A stretch of DNA of 64,000 nt from G963677325 sp963677325 (GCA_963677325.2 CAXXGM010000013.1:62001-126000); one strand, 5' to 3'; positions 53,044-61,750 are shown, counted from the stretch's first letter. Numbers and translations are program-made. Notes: generated by a model from the sequence alone, not told the origin.

Positions 53044-53126
53044 TTGAACTTTTCACTGAAACATTCTATTATTTGATTTTTAAATATTTAGCAGGTATTT
53101 AGTGAACAGCGAAAGATAAATTGTAG

Positions 53127-53134
53127 TACTTTTG
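53127..53134 (+). promoter_or_regulatory. Putative -7 box for the carboxyltransferase operon
   Basis: TACTTTTG matches TAnnTTTG and lies 44 bp before the ATG. No certain -33 element. Confidence 0.45.
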
Positions 53135-53178
53135 CCGGCGATTTGTTTAACAGAATTAAATCACTAAAAAAAACCATT

Positions 53179-54723
53179 ATGTCTTTTAAAAGAAACATCC
53201 TTGACCTCCGCAAAAGAAAAAAGGAGGCTCAGCAGGGAGGTGGCGAAGTAGCAATCGGCAAACAGGTTGCCATGGGTAAAAAAACCGCCCGCGAAAGGAT
53301 AAAAGCCATTCTTGATGAAAATTCATTTCATGAGTATGATCTTTTTGTCGAACATACCGGAAGGGATTTCGATATGGATAAGAAGGTTTTACATGGAGAC
53401 GGGGTCATTATTGGAACAGGGACCATGTATGGTCAGCCTGTTGCCATTTTTGCCCAGGATTTTACTGTAGCCGGAGGATCCTTAGGTTTGATGCATGCAA
53501 GAAAGATTACCAAAATCATGGATCATGCATTGAAAATGAGAGTACCACTCATCGGAATCAACGACTCAGGCGGTGCCCGCATACAGGAAGGAGTAAATTC
53601 ATTGGCCGGATACGGTGAAATCTTCTACAGAAATACACTCTCATCCGGAGTTATCCCGCAAATCTCGGTGATTCTGGGTCCTTGCGCCGGAGGTGCAGTT
53701 TATTCACCCGCATTAACAGACTTTGTTTTTGTGGTTGAAAATATTTCCAAGATGTTCATCACCGGCCCCGGTGTGATAAAATCTGTTCTTGGAGAAGAGA
53801 TTTCAATGGAAGAACTCGGTGGAGCTCTTGTCCATAGCGAAATAACCGGAAACGCACATTTTTATGCCAAGAGTGAAGATGAATGTTTTGAACAAATCAA
53901 AAAACTGATCACCTTCATCCCCTGGAATAATGGTCAGAAGGCCAAAAGATTCCCGGCTAAGGAACCTGCCTTTAAAAAGACCATCGAAGAAATCGTTCCT
54001 GTGGATCCGCAACAGCCCTATGACATCAGAGACATCATTAAATCCATCACAGACAGTTCCGAATTTTTCGAAATTATGGAATTATTTGCCCGTAACATCG
54101 TAATCGGCTTTGGCCGTATTGAAGGCAATACCGTTGGATTTGTGGCCAATCAACCGATGTATTTGGCAGGAGTTCTCGATTGTGACAGTTCCGATAAAGC
54201 AGCCAGGTTTATCCGCTATTGCGATGCCTTCAACATTCCTATCGTGACGCTGGAAGATATGCCGGGTTACCTGCCGGGAGTGGACCAGGAACACGCAGGT
54301 GTAATCCGTCATGGAGCCAAGTTACTCTACGCTTACAGTGAGGCAACTGTACCAAAAGTCACCGTCATTCTCCGGAAAGCTTATGGAGGTGGATACATTG
54401 CAATGAATTCACGTCACCTGGGAGCTGATTTTGTTTTTGCATGGCCAACTGCTGAAATTGCGGTAATGGGGCCTGAAGGTGCTGCCAATATCGTATTCAA
54501 GAAAGAAATAGAGGAAGCTGAATATCCCGCAGAAATGCGTAAACAAAAGATTCAGGAATACAAGGAAAAATTTGCCAATCCATTTGTAGCTGCCGCAAAA
54601 GGCTACATTGACGAGGTGATTGAACCTTCCGAAACAAGAGCCAGATTGATTCATTCGCTTGAAATTTCTTACAACAAAGTGGATCACCGCCCGGCTAAAA
54701 AACATGGAATTCCTCCTTTCTGA
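53179..54723 (+). CDS. Biotin-dependent acyl-CoA carboxyltransferase (propionyl-CoA carboxylase beta / methylmalonyl-CoA decarboxylase alpha type)
   Basis: A 514-residue carboxyltransferase with both crotonase-like halves. The first has GINDSGGARIQEGV and ILGPCAGGAVYSPAL (acyl-CoA site). The second has EDMPGYLPGVDQEHAGVIRHGAKLLYAY and KAYGGGYIAMNSRHLGAD (biotin site). It moves a carboxyl group between biotin and an acyl-CoA, most likely propionyl-CoA/methylmalonyl-CoA. Its carrier gene follows 24 bp later. Neither a biotin carboxylase nor the sodium-pump membrane subunits are adjacent, so carboxylase and decarboxylase roles cannot be separated. I start at MSFKRNIL after the -7 box. Confidence 0.92.
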   Translation: MSFKRNILDLRKRKKEAQQGGGEVAIGKQVAMGKKTARERIKAILDENSFHEYDLFVEHTGRDFDMDKKVLHGDGVIIGTGTMYGQPVAIFAQDFTVAGGSLGLMHARKITKIMDHALKMRVPLIGINDSGGARIQEGVNSLAGYGEIFYRNTLSSGVIPQISVILGPCAGGAVYSPALTDFVFVVENISKMFITGPGVIKSVLGEEISMEELGGALVHSEITGNAHFYAKSEDECFEQIKKLITFIPWNNGQKAKRFPAKEPAFKKTIEEIVPVDPQQPYDIRDIIKSITDSSEFFEIMELFARNIVIGFGRIEGNTVGFVANQPMYLAGVLDCDSSDKAARFIRYCDAFNIPIVTLEDMPGYLPGVDQEHAGVIRHGAKLLYAYSEATVPKVTVILRKAYGGGYIAMNSRHLGADFVFAWPTAEIAVMGPEGAANIVFKKEIEEAEYPAEMRKQKIQEYKEKFANPFVAAAKGYIDEVIEPSETRARLIHSLEISYNKVDHRPAKKHGIPPF

Positions 54724-54747
54724 TTATTAAAAATTTAGTAGAAAATT

Positions 54748-55068
54748 ATGGAAAACAATACTCCTGATTACCAGGAATTCAATTTATACAGCGGTAAATA
54801 TTTAACGCTGTTGACAAAAAAGTTTGCCAAACGCAAAGCCTGGCAAAAGAATGATCCAAAAGAGATCCGCTCGTTCATACCGGGTTCTGTTGTTGAGGTG
54901 AACGCAAAAGCAGGTCAGAAATTTAAAGCAGGAGAAGTAATCTTAACTCTTGATTCCATGAAGATGTTTACCAAAGTTGAAATGCCTTTTGACGGGGCTG
55001 TAAAAGAGATCCATGTAAAACAAGGTGACCGGATTCCTAAAAATACTTTGATGATCACAATTGAATAA
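54748..55068 (+). CDS. Biotin carboxyl carrier protein
   Basis: A 106-residue carrier with a biotinyl domain over its last 70 residues. The biotin lysine is Lys72 in LDSMKMF; Ser replaces the common Ala of AMKM. Paired glycine turns (PGSVVEVNAKAGQKFKAGE and FDGAVKEIHVKQGDRI) mark the hammerhead fold. The Ala/Pro-rich linker typical of decarboxylase gamma/delta chains is absent, so this is a compact carrier. It is co-transcribed with the carboxyltransferase. Confidence 0.92.
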   Translation: MENNTPDYQEFNLYSGKYLTLLTKKFAKRKAWQKNDPKEIRSFIPGSVVEVNAKAGQKFKAGEVILTLDSMKMFTKVEMPFDGAVKEIHVKQGDRIPKNTLMITIE

Positions 55069-55089
55069 TTTAGAGAAGAATCCTATAAA

Positions 55090-55232
55090 TAATGTCAAGA
55101 ATATAATGTCGTATTTTTAGGTTGAAGGAGTTTAGACTCTAGGCTGAAGGATCATTATATTCCCCGTTTCCCTTTAGCCTAAACACCTATAGCCCATATG
55201 CCTCATACGACATTATTTTATTCCAATTACTT
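55090..55232. mobile_element. MITE-like element, copy C (shared ends, different interior)
   Basis: Perfect 12-bp inverted arms ATAATGTCGTAT (55103-55114) and ATACGACATTAT (55205-55216), followed by TTTATTCCAATTACTTA, match the end sequences of copies A and B. The interior is unrelated to theirs: words AGGTTGAAGGA and AGGCTGAAGGA at a 22-bp spacing face CTTTAGCCTAA-type words in the right half. A fragment like the right end recurs at 58672-58692. Confidence 0.65.
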
Positions 55233-55325
55233 ATATTACCAAAAGAGTACGATTAACATACAAATAAGGTACCCGCAAATACCGGAACTGACTGTTATTA
55301 AATCAGAAAAATCGAAAAGGGAAAT

Positions 55326-55475
55326 TTATACTTCCTGTTTTTCAACTTTATGTAACGTTTTTGCCATTTGAACTACCCGGCTTTTCTTTTTTCCAAGAAC
55401 AAAATAAATGGAGAATAAGAATACAAGAATGGAAATCAAGGCCACTGCTGAAAGAACAATTTTGATGAGAGACAT
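55326..55475 (-). CDS. Small single-pass membrane protein, unknown function
   Basis: A 49-residue frame starting MSLIKIVLSAVALISILVFL, then FSIYFVLGKKKSRVV and a charged tail ending KQEV. One transmembrane helix (about 4-27) followed by a basic cytoplasmic tail gives a normal small-protein topology. It starts 37 bp after the stop of the glycosyltransferase gene on the same strand, so it may be co-transcribed. I do not recognise a family. Evidence is the clean helix-plus-basic-tail pattern and the spacing; a chance frame is possible. Confidence 0.5.
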   Translation of the reverse strand: MSLIKIVLSAVALISILVFLFSIYFVLGKKKSRVVQMAKTLHKVEKQEV

Positions 55476-55512
55476 TTTTTATTTTTTAATAAGATTAATA
55501 CAAACAATTCAG

Positions 55513-56772
55513 TTATTCCCTGTCTAAGGCACGGTAACAGTCCAGAAGCTCCCTGGCAGATATTTCAGAGGGCACTTCGATTCCTATCTCCTGCAGAAGC
55601 CTTTTTGACTGGTTGTACAGATCATCCCTGCAATAAAATTTTTCGTGCGCAAAGTTCAGATATTTTAGAATCCAAAATGCATTGATGCAATGAAAAAATC
55701 TTTTCATGAACGTAATGGCATTGGCACAATTTCTATTCAGTTCCAACAGGTCCTGAATAGTACCGGATACTTCAATAAATTGCCTTACTGCAACCGGATA
55801 ATTACGGAGGTAAGTATTAATTTCAGATTCATTCATTCCTGAAAATACGGATGGTTCAGTAAAGAACTGCTTTAAAGGAATAAATGCATCAAAATTATAC
55901 GTAGTCATCAGTTCAGAGTTTCCCTCCGACCACTTTTTCATTGCAGCGCCTGTTCCGAAAGGCACACGGTCAGATTGACGGATGGAAGGAAATACAGTAG
56001 CGGAGTTGATGTTCCCGTATTTACCCAGAAGAACCAATTTATGGAGGAAATAAAAATCCTCACCTGCTTTTCTGCGGTTCATCCCTCCCTGTTTCACGTA
56101 CGCTGAAGCCCTGACTGCAAAACTTGAGCCAACGGTATGGATTGCATGAGGGTATCCGCACCATTTCATGGCATTGCGGTAATACCTCATATGCAGCTCG
56201 TATCGCAATATCCCTTCGGTAGTTTCCGGAGAACCCGGCTGATCAAGTGGATGAGCGAAATTAATGGTAAAGAAATTATAACCGGGATTATTTTTAAAAG
56301 TCTGTTCGATTTCCTGCAGATAATCAGGAGACACGGTACTGTCAGCATCAAACGAAACGATGATCCCATCCTCCCGGTTTGAAGCATAGATCTGCCTGAC
56401 AGCCTCATCCATTCCAATCTTTCTGGCCCATCCTACGCCGGCATATTTTCGCGAAAGGTCGGGAGCCGGTATCGAATAAACCTGCAGAAAAGACCTGTAA
56501 TTTCGTTTCCAGTTTTCAATTTCTGCAATGGTCAGAATATTTTGCGATAATACTTCGCCTGTTGAATCCTCCGATGAGTTGACCACGATTAAGACAACAA
56601 CCTCAGAATCGGGATGATTACAGGCTGCCAGAGAATTCAGCGTTCTTATAATGTCCGGCTCATTATAACAAGGGATCACAATAAAAATAGAAGCCTGGGT
56701 TCCAGTGACATCAATATTTCTGAATCTGTCGGGTTCAGTGTTATGAGTGATGTAATTCTGGAAAATATTCAT
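55513..56772 (-). CDS. Family 2 glycosyltransferase
   Basis: A 419-residue soluble GT-A-fold transferase. FIVIPCYNEPDIIRTL opens the domain, VSFDADSTVSPDYL holds the metal-binding Asp-x-Asp, and RRKAGEDFYFLHKL is the acceptor-side acidic motif (ED). There are no transmembrane helices. A C-terminal helical region of about 150 residues has no recognised domain. The size and the extra helical domain set it apart from the two membrane-associated GT2 genes in the window. Upstream lies OmpH on the same strand. Its sugar and acceptor are unknown. Confidence 0.83.
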   Translation of the reverse strand: MNIFQNYITHNTEPDRFRNIDVTGTQASIFIVIPCYNEPDIIRTLNSLAACNHPDSEVVVLIVVNSSEDSTGEVLSQNILTIAEIENWKRNYRSFLQVYSIPAPDLSRKYAGVGWARKIGMDEAVRQIYASNREDGIIVSFDADSTVSPDYLQEIEQTFKNNPGYNFFTINFAHPLDQPGSPETTEGILRYELHMRYYRNAMKWCGYPHAIHTVGSSFAVRASAYVKQGGMNRRKAGEDFYFLHKLVLLGKYGNINSATVFPSIRQSDRVPFGTGAAMKKWSEGNSELMTTYNFDAFIPLKQFFTEPSVFSGMNESEINTYLRNYPVAVRQFIEVSGTIQDLLELNRNCANAITFMKRFFHCINAFWILKYLNFAHEKFYCRDDLYNQSKRLLQEIGIEVPSEISARELLDCYRALDRE

Positions 56773-56818
56773 AAGTTACAATTGTCTCCGGAATTGGCTG
56801 GAATTCTCTTCAGATAGT

Positions 56819-57409
56819 CTATCTTGAGGTTGAATTATATCGGGCATTTAATCCTGCAGATACTTCTTTGGTAATATTAAACTGGGGTGAGCCTTCAAGC
56901 ATACTGGCACTGTTGAGAATGAAATCATATTTCTTTGAAGCATTATATCCTTTTAAATAGGAGGAGATGCTGTCAACGATTTGCTGATTGATCTTGCCCT
57001 GCATTTCCGAAAGCTTTTGTGTAAGCTCGTAATCCAACTTCTGAATTTCCTGCTGGACCCCCATCAATCTTTCCTGTTCCTGTTTGGCACGTTCTTCGGT
57101 TAGAAATCCGCCCCTCTGAACTTTTTCCTGGAAAGCTGCTGCTTCTTTTTCAAACCTCATCCGTTTATCAGTATATTCTTTTTTGAAGGATTCCTGCTGC
57201 TGGGAAAAATCAGTATTCAATTTCTTCGCCAGATCGTAGGTATACAGCATGGAATCCATTTTTATATAAGCAATGGATAATGGTTTTGATGATCCCTGAA
57301 ATGATCCTGACACAAAAGTTTCCGCCTTTTTTGTTCCGGTGAAATGAAGAACATATAGCACCACAACTGCCACAGCAAGTACAATATTAACAATCGTTGA
57401 AGTCTTCAT
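56819..57409 (-). CDS. OmpH/Skp-family periplasmic chaperone
   Basis: A 196-residue protein with an N-terminal helix (about 6-24, a signal anchor or uncleaved signal) and a long coiled-coil centre (about 60-140) rich in Gln/Glu/Lys (RAKQEQERLMGVQQEIQKLDYEL), then a C-terminal strand region with YDFILNSASML. This is the Skp/OmpH fold, which holds outer-membrane proteins in the periplasm. It is not next to bamA here, so it may be a second copy. It lies about 47 bp upstream of the glycosyltransferase gene on the same strand. Confidence 0.88.
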   Translation of the reverse strand: MKTSTIVNIVLAVAVVVLYVLHFTGTKKAETFVSGSFQGSSKPLSIAYIKMDSMLYTYDLAKKLNTDFSQQQESFKKEYTDKRMRFEKEAAAFQEKVQRGGFLTEERAKQEQERLMGVQQEIQKLDYELTQKLSEMQGKINQQIVDSISSYLKGYNASKKYDFILNSASMLEGSPQFNITKEVSAGLNARYNSTSR

Positions 57410-57602
57410 AATTAATTTATGTTTTTAACTTTTTATTTTTTAAATTTAATTGATTGTTGAATTGGTAAAACTATCCTTTTTTTTTGAATAAAGGAAAAAT
57501 GTATTGTAAGTAAATTTTCAAATGCGACTTTATTGCAATTGAACAAAAAACAGCGGTAATGGTCTAATTGATTCTGTAATAAATTTCAATGAAAGAAATG
57601 AT

Positions 57603-58514
57603 ATGATAAACGGTCTAATAGCAAAAACGCTGAAATTTTTCCCTAAATCCTTAATCTGGATATTCTCAAAAAAATATATCGCAGGTGAACGTATCGAAGA
57701 AGCCCTGAATGTTTGCCGTGAAATGAACAGGAACGGTTTCATGGTAACCTTGGATCTGTTGGGAGAGAATATTACTCACCTCGAAGATGCCAAAAAATAC
57801 ACTCAGCAATACATTGAATTAATCAGGCGATACCATCAGGAAGAAATAAATGGAAATTTTTCGGTCAAACCTTCTATGTTCGGATTGCAGCTTGATAAGG
57901 AAATATGCTTTAAAAATTTATCCTCCATCGTCCAAACAGCTGAAGAGAACAACACATTTATAAGGATCGACATGGAAGACTCATCCTGTACTTCAGATGA
58001 AATTCTTTTATTCAGAAAACTAAAGACAGCCTTCCCGAACAGGGTTGGATTGGTATTTCAGGCCTACCTGAAAAGGACCTCCGCTGACCTCAGAAAGTTG
58101 ATGGAAATGCATGTCGAAAATTCCCCCTTAAATATCCGGTTGTGTAAAGGTATATATATTGAGGACCAGTCTATTGCCTTTAAGGATTTCCAGGAGATAC
58201 GTGATCATTTTATTGATGATCTTGATTTTCTGTTAAAAAATAAAGTATATGTCGGAATCGCTACTCATGACAAATATCTTGTGGATAAGTCAATCGAATT
58301 GATCGAAAAACATAATGTTTCAAAAGAGAAATACGAATTCCAAATGCTGTACGGAGTGACACCCGGATTGGGTCAAATGATTTTGGGGAAAGGACACCGG
58401 ATGAGAATCTATGTCCCTTTCGGCAAGGATTGGTTAAATTACTCCATCAGACGACTCAATGAAAATCCTGACATAGTAAATCACATCATTAAAGCAATAT
58501 TCATCAGACAATAA
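57603..58514 (+). CDS. Proline dehydrogenase
   Basis: A 303-residue FAD-dependent PRODH (single-domain PutA type) converting proline to pyrroline-5-carboxylate. The TIM barrel shows VTLDLLGENIT near the start, IRIDMEDSS with the acidic pair near 120, VGLVFQAYLKRT, IRLCKGIYIED, VGIATHDKYL and YEFQMLYGV, then RIYVPFGKDWLNYSIRRLNENP at the end, the usual substrate-binding YxxRRxxE-like motif. Length is normal for the short enzymes. The partner P5C dehydrogenase is not adjacent. Confidence 0.93.
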   Translation: MINGLIAKTLKFFPKSLIWIFSKKYIAGERIEEALNVCREMNRNGFMVTLDLLGENITHLEDAKKYTQQYIELIRRYHQEEINGNFSVKPSMFGLQLDKEICFKNLSSIVQTAEENNTFIRIDMEDSSCTSDEILLFRKLKTAFPNRVGLVFQAYLKRTSADLRKLMEMHVENSPLNIRLCKGIYIEDQSIAFKDFQEIRDHFIDDLDFLLKNKVYVGIATHDKYLVDKSIELIEKHNVSKEKYEFQMLYGVTPGLGQMILGKGHRMRIYVPFGKDWLNYSIRRLNENPDIVNHIIKAIFIRQ

Positions 58515-58757
58515 CAGGGCTTCCTGCATTAATCCGATCGGGTTAAAGCACTTCCAATCTGAAGGTAACAGGGGTGTCAGATTACTAACAAAATTAAAAT
58601 ATTTTGTCAATTAAACTTTTGCATTTTAGGATTATATTCTCTAATTTTGATTGAGCAACAAGAGTAAAACGTTTTTATTCCCAATTACTTACTTTGTCAT
58701 TTAATTTGAAGATGAAGTAATAAAAAAAATATTATTAAACAATTAAACGAAGACATC

Positions 58758-59015
58758 ATGAAAGCAGGAAATGTTTTTTTGGGAGTCATGGCAGGTATTG
58801 CCATTGGTGCAACCATGGGAATTTTGTTTGCACCGGAAAAGGGGTCAATTACCAGGAATCAGATAGCAAAAAAGGGGGACGAAGTGGCAGAGGATGTAAA
58901 AGAAAGATTCAACAATATTATTGAATCTTTGCTTCAAAAAATTGAAAATACCCTTCAAAATGTAAAAAGGGAAGCCGAAAGAGCAGAGACTGAAGTAAAG
59001 GTAGAAGAGCTATGA
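58758..59015 (+). CDS. YtxH-domain protein
   Basis: An 85-residue protein starting with a glycine-rich helix (about 5-25, FLGVMAGIAIGATMGILFAPEKG), the YtxH hallmark, followed by an amphipathic charged coiled-coil tail. Family members are linked to stress responses but have no defined reaction. It is first in a three-gene operon with a holin-family-like membrane protein (48 bp later) and a third small protein. Confidence 0.85.
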   Translation: MKAGNVFLGVMAGIAIGATMGILFAPEKGSITRNQIAKKGDEVAEDVKERFNNIIESLLQKIENTLQNVKREAERAETEVKVEEL

Positions 59016-59063
59016 TCCTGGTTTTTCTCCACAAAAGATGACACAAGCTTAAACTAAAGAAAT

Positions 59064-59393
59064 ATGGAAGATAATGCGACGCCGATAGAATCCTTGTTCG
59101 AAAGAGCAGAGACATACGGCAAAACAACCTTGAACTTACTTAAATTAAAGACAATTGACAAAACCTCAGAACTGATCTCTATCGTACTCTCCTGGTTTAT
59201 TGTCATTATCGTCGTCGCTTTATTTTTCATCATCCTGACTATTGGAATTGCCCTTTGGCTTGGTGAGGTGTTAGGGAAATCTTATTACGGATTCTTTATT
59301 GTTTCTGGATTTTATGCCATCCTGGGGATTATCTTTATCTTATGGGGCAGGAAACCTATAACTAACTCCATCATTTCGAAAATGATTAAATAA
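59064..59393 (+). CDS. Phage-holin-family (Holin_X-like) membrane protein
   Basis: A 109-residue protein with a charged N-terminus of about 35 residues and two strong helices (about 42-65 and 75-95), then a basic end. This matches the Holin_X/YqjE-like family often placed with YtxH-type genes. Despite the name there is no phage context here. It overlaps nothing, and the next gene follows after 8 bp, consistent with one transcript. An envelope stress role is inference. Confidence 0.75.
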   Translation: MEDNATPIESLFERAETYGKTTLNLLKLKTIDKTSELISIVLSWFIVIIVVALFFIILTIGIALWLGEVLGKSYYGFFIVSGFYAILGIIFILWGRKPITNSIISKMIK

Positions 59394-59401
59394 ATTATAT
59401 A

Positions 59402-59839
59402 ATGCATAGAAATGACGCATCAGCCTCGTTAAAGGAATCCATTGCCAAATTGGAAATTCAGCAAGCAGAAGAAAAAAGATTATTAAAAGAGGAGCTTGCC
59501 TATGCTTTTGAGCATCTGAAGCCAAGCACCATGATTAGAGATACCGTTACAGACCTGGTCTCGACCTTGCATGTAAAGAAGAATCTTTTGAATACCATTT
59601 TAAGCACCGGGGCTGGATATCTGGCAAGTACGATATTTGGTTCAAAGCCCACCTTACTCAATAAAGTCGGAGCAAGATTCCTTCAACAAGTGGTGGCCTT
59701 TGCGGTTGCCCAAAATTCGCAGGTGATTACTGATATGGCTTTAAACCTGGTTACCACACTTCGGAAAAAAGTGGAAAGCCGGAAAAGGCCGGTCATAGCA
59801 CCTGACGATTCATTGCAAAGCAGCGGAGAGGCCATCTAA
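59402..59839 (+). CDS. Conserved hypothetical protein, third gene of the YtxH operon
   Basis: A 145-residue protein with a charged N-terminal helix (about 10-45, SIAKLEIQQAEEKRLLKEEL), a central moderately hydrophobic part with glycines (LLNTILSTGAGYLASTIFG, about 62-81) and an AVAQNSQVITDMALNLVTTL helix. I do not recognise a named family. Its place 8 bp after the holin-like gene indicates shared function. It could be a peripheral partner of the two membrane proteins. Confidence 0.7.
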   Translation: MHRNDASASLKESIAKLEIQQAEEKRLLKEELAYAFEHLKPSTMIRDTVTDLVSTLHVKKNLLNTILSTGAGYLASTIFGSKPTLLNKVGARFLQQVVAFAVAQNSQVITDMALNLVTTLRKKVESRKRPVIAPDDSLQSSGEAI

Positions 59840-60048
59840 AAACACACTAACCTGAGTTCCAAATAAAATCAATTAATTTAATAAAGAGCGGATTGGCCTG
59901 AAGTCAGATTGTTCTCATTTTAATTAAGAATTTCAGACCTGAATGTTACGTCGGCCGAATACTAATTATCCGGTTGACACCCGTATAATTTTGTCTTATT
60001 TTATCAGCCTGACCACAACCGGATTGGCTCGTATTATCTCTATACTAT

Positions 60049-60125
60049 CTGTGCAGTACCTGTGCACTGTCTGTGCTATTTTAGTACAGCAACTGCACAG
60101 TAACTGCACAGCAACTGCACAGAAA
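60049..60125. repeat. Inverted 11-bp word array
   Basis: Seven consecutive 11-mers in one register: CTGTGCAGTAC, CTGTGCACTGT and CTGTGCTATTT, then a mixed unit TAGTACAGCAA, then CTGCACAGTAA, CTGCACAGCAA and CTGCACAGAAA. The second half is the reverse complement of the word of the first half. It lies in the 352-bp gap between the YtxH operon and the MBL-fold gene; the rest of the gap shows no gene. Confidence 0.8.
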
Positions 60126-60191
60126 AAGCGAAGGAGATACCTCGTGGTTAATTTTATTTCGAATTCAGGGGATTAGTTGATTCTAACCTGA

Positions 60192-60962
60192 TCATTCCGT
60201 TTCATTTAATCCGTATACATCCGCAGGTTCAATTCTGGAGGTAAGTATTATTTTAAATCTTTCTGAAAGCGGCACTAATTCCTCAAAAGCCTTTTGAGGG
60301 GTGTTGTTTTCAGCTGAGAGATGACTGAGAAATACACATTCCAAATCCTTGCCTGCAAAAACTTTTAACAATTCAAAAGCCTGCCTGTTCGAAAGATGTC
60401 CTAAATCGGAGAATATTCTCTTTTTTAAATGGTAAGGATAAGAACCTTCCCAGAGCATTCTTTCATCATAGTTGGTTTCAAGAAAAAGGGCCTGGCATTT
60501 ACTCAAGTGAGAGGTTACATTGTCGCAGGGAGTCCCTATATCAGTAAATACTCCGACATTAATTCCCCTGCATTCAATCCGGAAAGAAGCGGGTTCATTC
60601 CCGTCATGATTCTTTAAAAAGGGATGAATGATGAATGATCCGATTGAAACAGGTTCATCCGGGACAATATACCGGACGGCCAAAGGCTGATTGGTGTAAT
60701 AAAGCGAATCAAAAGTTCCTTTAGTCATATAGGCAGGAAGATCGAGTTTTTTACCCAGGACTCTGATTCCCCGAACATGGTCACTGTGTTCATGAGAAAC
60801 AAAAACAGCCTTTAGTTTCAAGGGATCAAGATTCTTTTCTGCCATTCGGCTGAGGATCTGTTTGCATGTTATTCCAGCATCCACAAGAATGGCTTCACTC
60901 CCATTCCCAATATAATAACAGTTTCCGTTACTTCCGGAGGCCAAGGCACAAATTTCGATCAT
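60192..60962 (-). CDS. MBL-fold metallohydrolase (YycJ/WalJ type)
   Basis: A 256-residue metallo-beta-lactamase-fold protein. The metal-binding motif is FVSHEHSDHVRGI, with further ligands in FTDIGTPCDNV and the late CVFLSHLSAENN. The opening EICALASGSNGNCYYIG is typical of the YycJ group, in which single-strand 5'-exonuclease activity has been reported for Firmicutes members. Substrate here is unproven. A single gene on the minus strand, followed upstream by a terminator of the neighbouring beta-barrel gene. Confidence 0.9.
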   Translation of the reverse strand: MIEICALASGSNGNCYYIGNGSEAILVDAGITCKQILSRMAEKNLDPLKLKAVFVSHEHSDHVRGIRVLGKKLDLPAYMTKGTFDSLYYTNQPLAVRYIVPDEPVSIGSFIIHPFLKNHDGNEPASFRIECRGINVGVFTDIGTPCDNVTSHLSKCQALFLETNYDERMLWEGSYPYHLKKRIFSDLGHLSNRQAFELLKVFAGKDLECVFLSHLSAENNTPQKAFEELVPLSERFKIILTSRIEPADVYGLNETE

Positions 60963-61031
60963 GTAAATTCTTTAGTGCTGCAAATTTACTCGAATTATGA
61001 AAAAAGACAAGGTTACCAGATCTGATTTAAA

Positions 61032-61060
61032 AAAAGGCGCTTCAATCAGAAGCGCCTTTT
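61032..61060 (-). terminator. Intrinsic terminator of the beta-barrel gene
   Basis: AAAAGGCGCTTC and GAAGCGCCTTTT form a perfect 12-bp stem with a five-base loop. On the minus strand it is followed by a T-run, about 70 bp after the stop. Confidence 0.85.
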
Positions 61061-61126
61061 ATATTGACTGATTCTTTTTATTAAAAAAATAAGCTCTATT
61101 AAAAGATAGAATCCCAAGAAGATAAA

Positions 61127-61609
61127 TTATTTGCCAGCACCTAATCCGAACATTAGTCTTACCCCAACTCTTAAGTAATCACCACCGCCAAAAGTATATC
61201 TTACTTCGGGGACAAGACTCATTGCACCCATAGCTATTTTCCAACCTGCCCCAACATTTACTCCAGTATCGTTACCCGTAACTTCAGTTCCAAGAACTTT
61301 TACCTTGCTGTGAATAAAATTAACACCAGCCAAAGCATATAAACTTCCTTTGTCATCCATTGAATAGAAATCATAGGTAGCATCTACATCAATAGCGGAC
61401 CAGGTAACATGATCCTTTTCGAAGAAGTATGTATATCCGGCCATAACACCAATTTTATTGGGGAAAGCATAGTGTACAACTCCATCTACACCAATAGTTT
61501 CAATTTTCGTACCGTAGACAACACCGGGGCCAACACTGAATTGAGCTTTAAGTGAGGATGCAGTCATAATTCCCAGGATCATTACTGCAAAAAAAATGCC
61601 TTTCTTCAT
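61127..61609 (-). CDS. Small outer-membrane beta-barrel protein
   Basis: A 160-residue protein with a signal peptide of about 22 residues (MKKGIFFAVMILGIMTASSLKA). About eight amphipathic strands follow, ending in LRVGVRLMFGLGAGK. The last strand ends short of the usual terminal aromatic residue. It resembles the OmpX/OmpW-sized eight-strand barrels. A strong terminator follows. No specific function is evident. Confidence 0.82.
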   Translation of the reverse strand: MKKGIFFAVMILGIMTASSLKAQFSVGPGVVYGTKIETIGVDGVVHYAFPNKIGVMAGYTYFFEKDHVTWSAIDVDATYDFYSMDDKGSLYALAGVNFIHSKVKVLGTEVTGNDTGVNVGAGWKIAMGAMSLVPEVRYTFGGGDYLRVGVRLMFGLGAGK

Positions 61610-61750
61610 AATAAAAATTTTTAAGTTACGTTTTAAATGTTATATGGAGCATTGTTCCTCCTGCACATCAATTTAAAAAAAAAATATCAAATATCAAATA
61701 TCTTTAAAGACAAGAAATTGTAAATAAGTTAAGTTTATCTCCCGGAAAAG

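Noticed and set aside
59064..59393. A prophage remnant because of the holin-family match
   Set aside because: No other phage genes, integrase or attachment sites; the family is common in non-phage envelope operons.
59943..60176. A 77-codon frame across the 11-bp array after the YtxH operon
   Set aside because: It is made of the repeat words; composition is not protein-like and the array keeps an 11-bp, not 3-bp, register.
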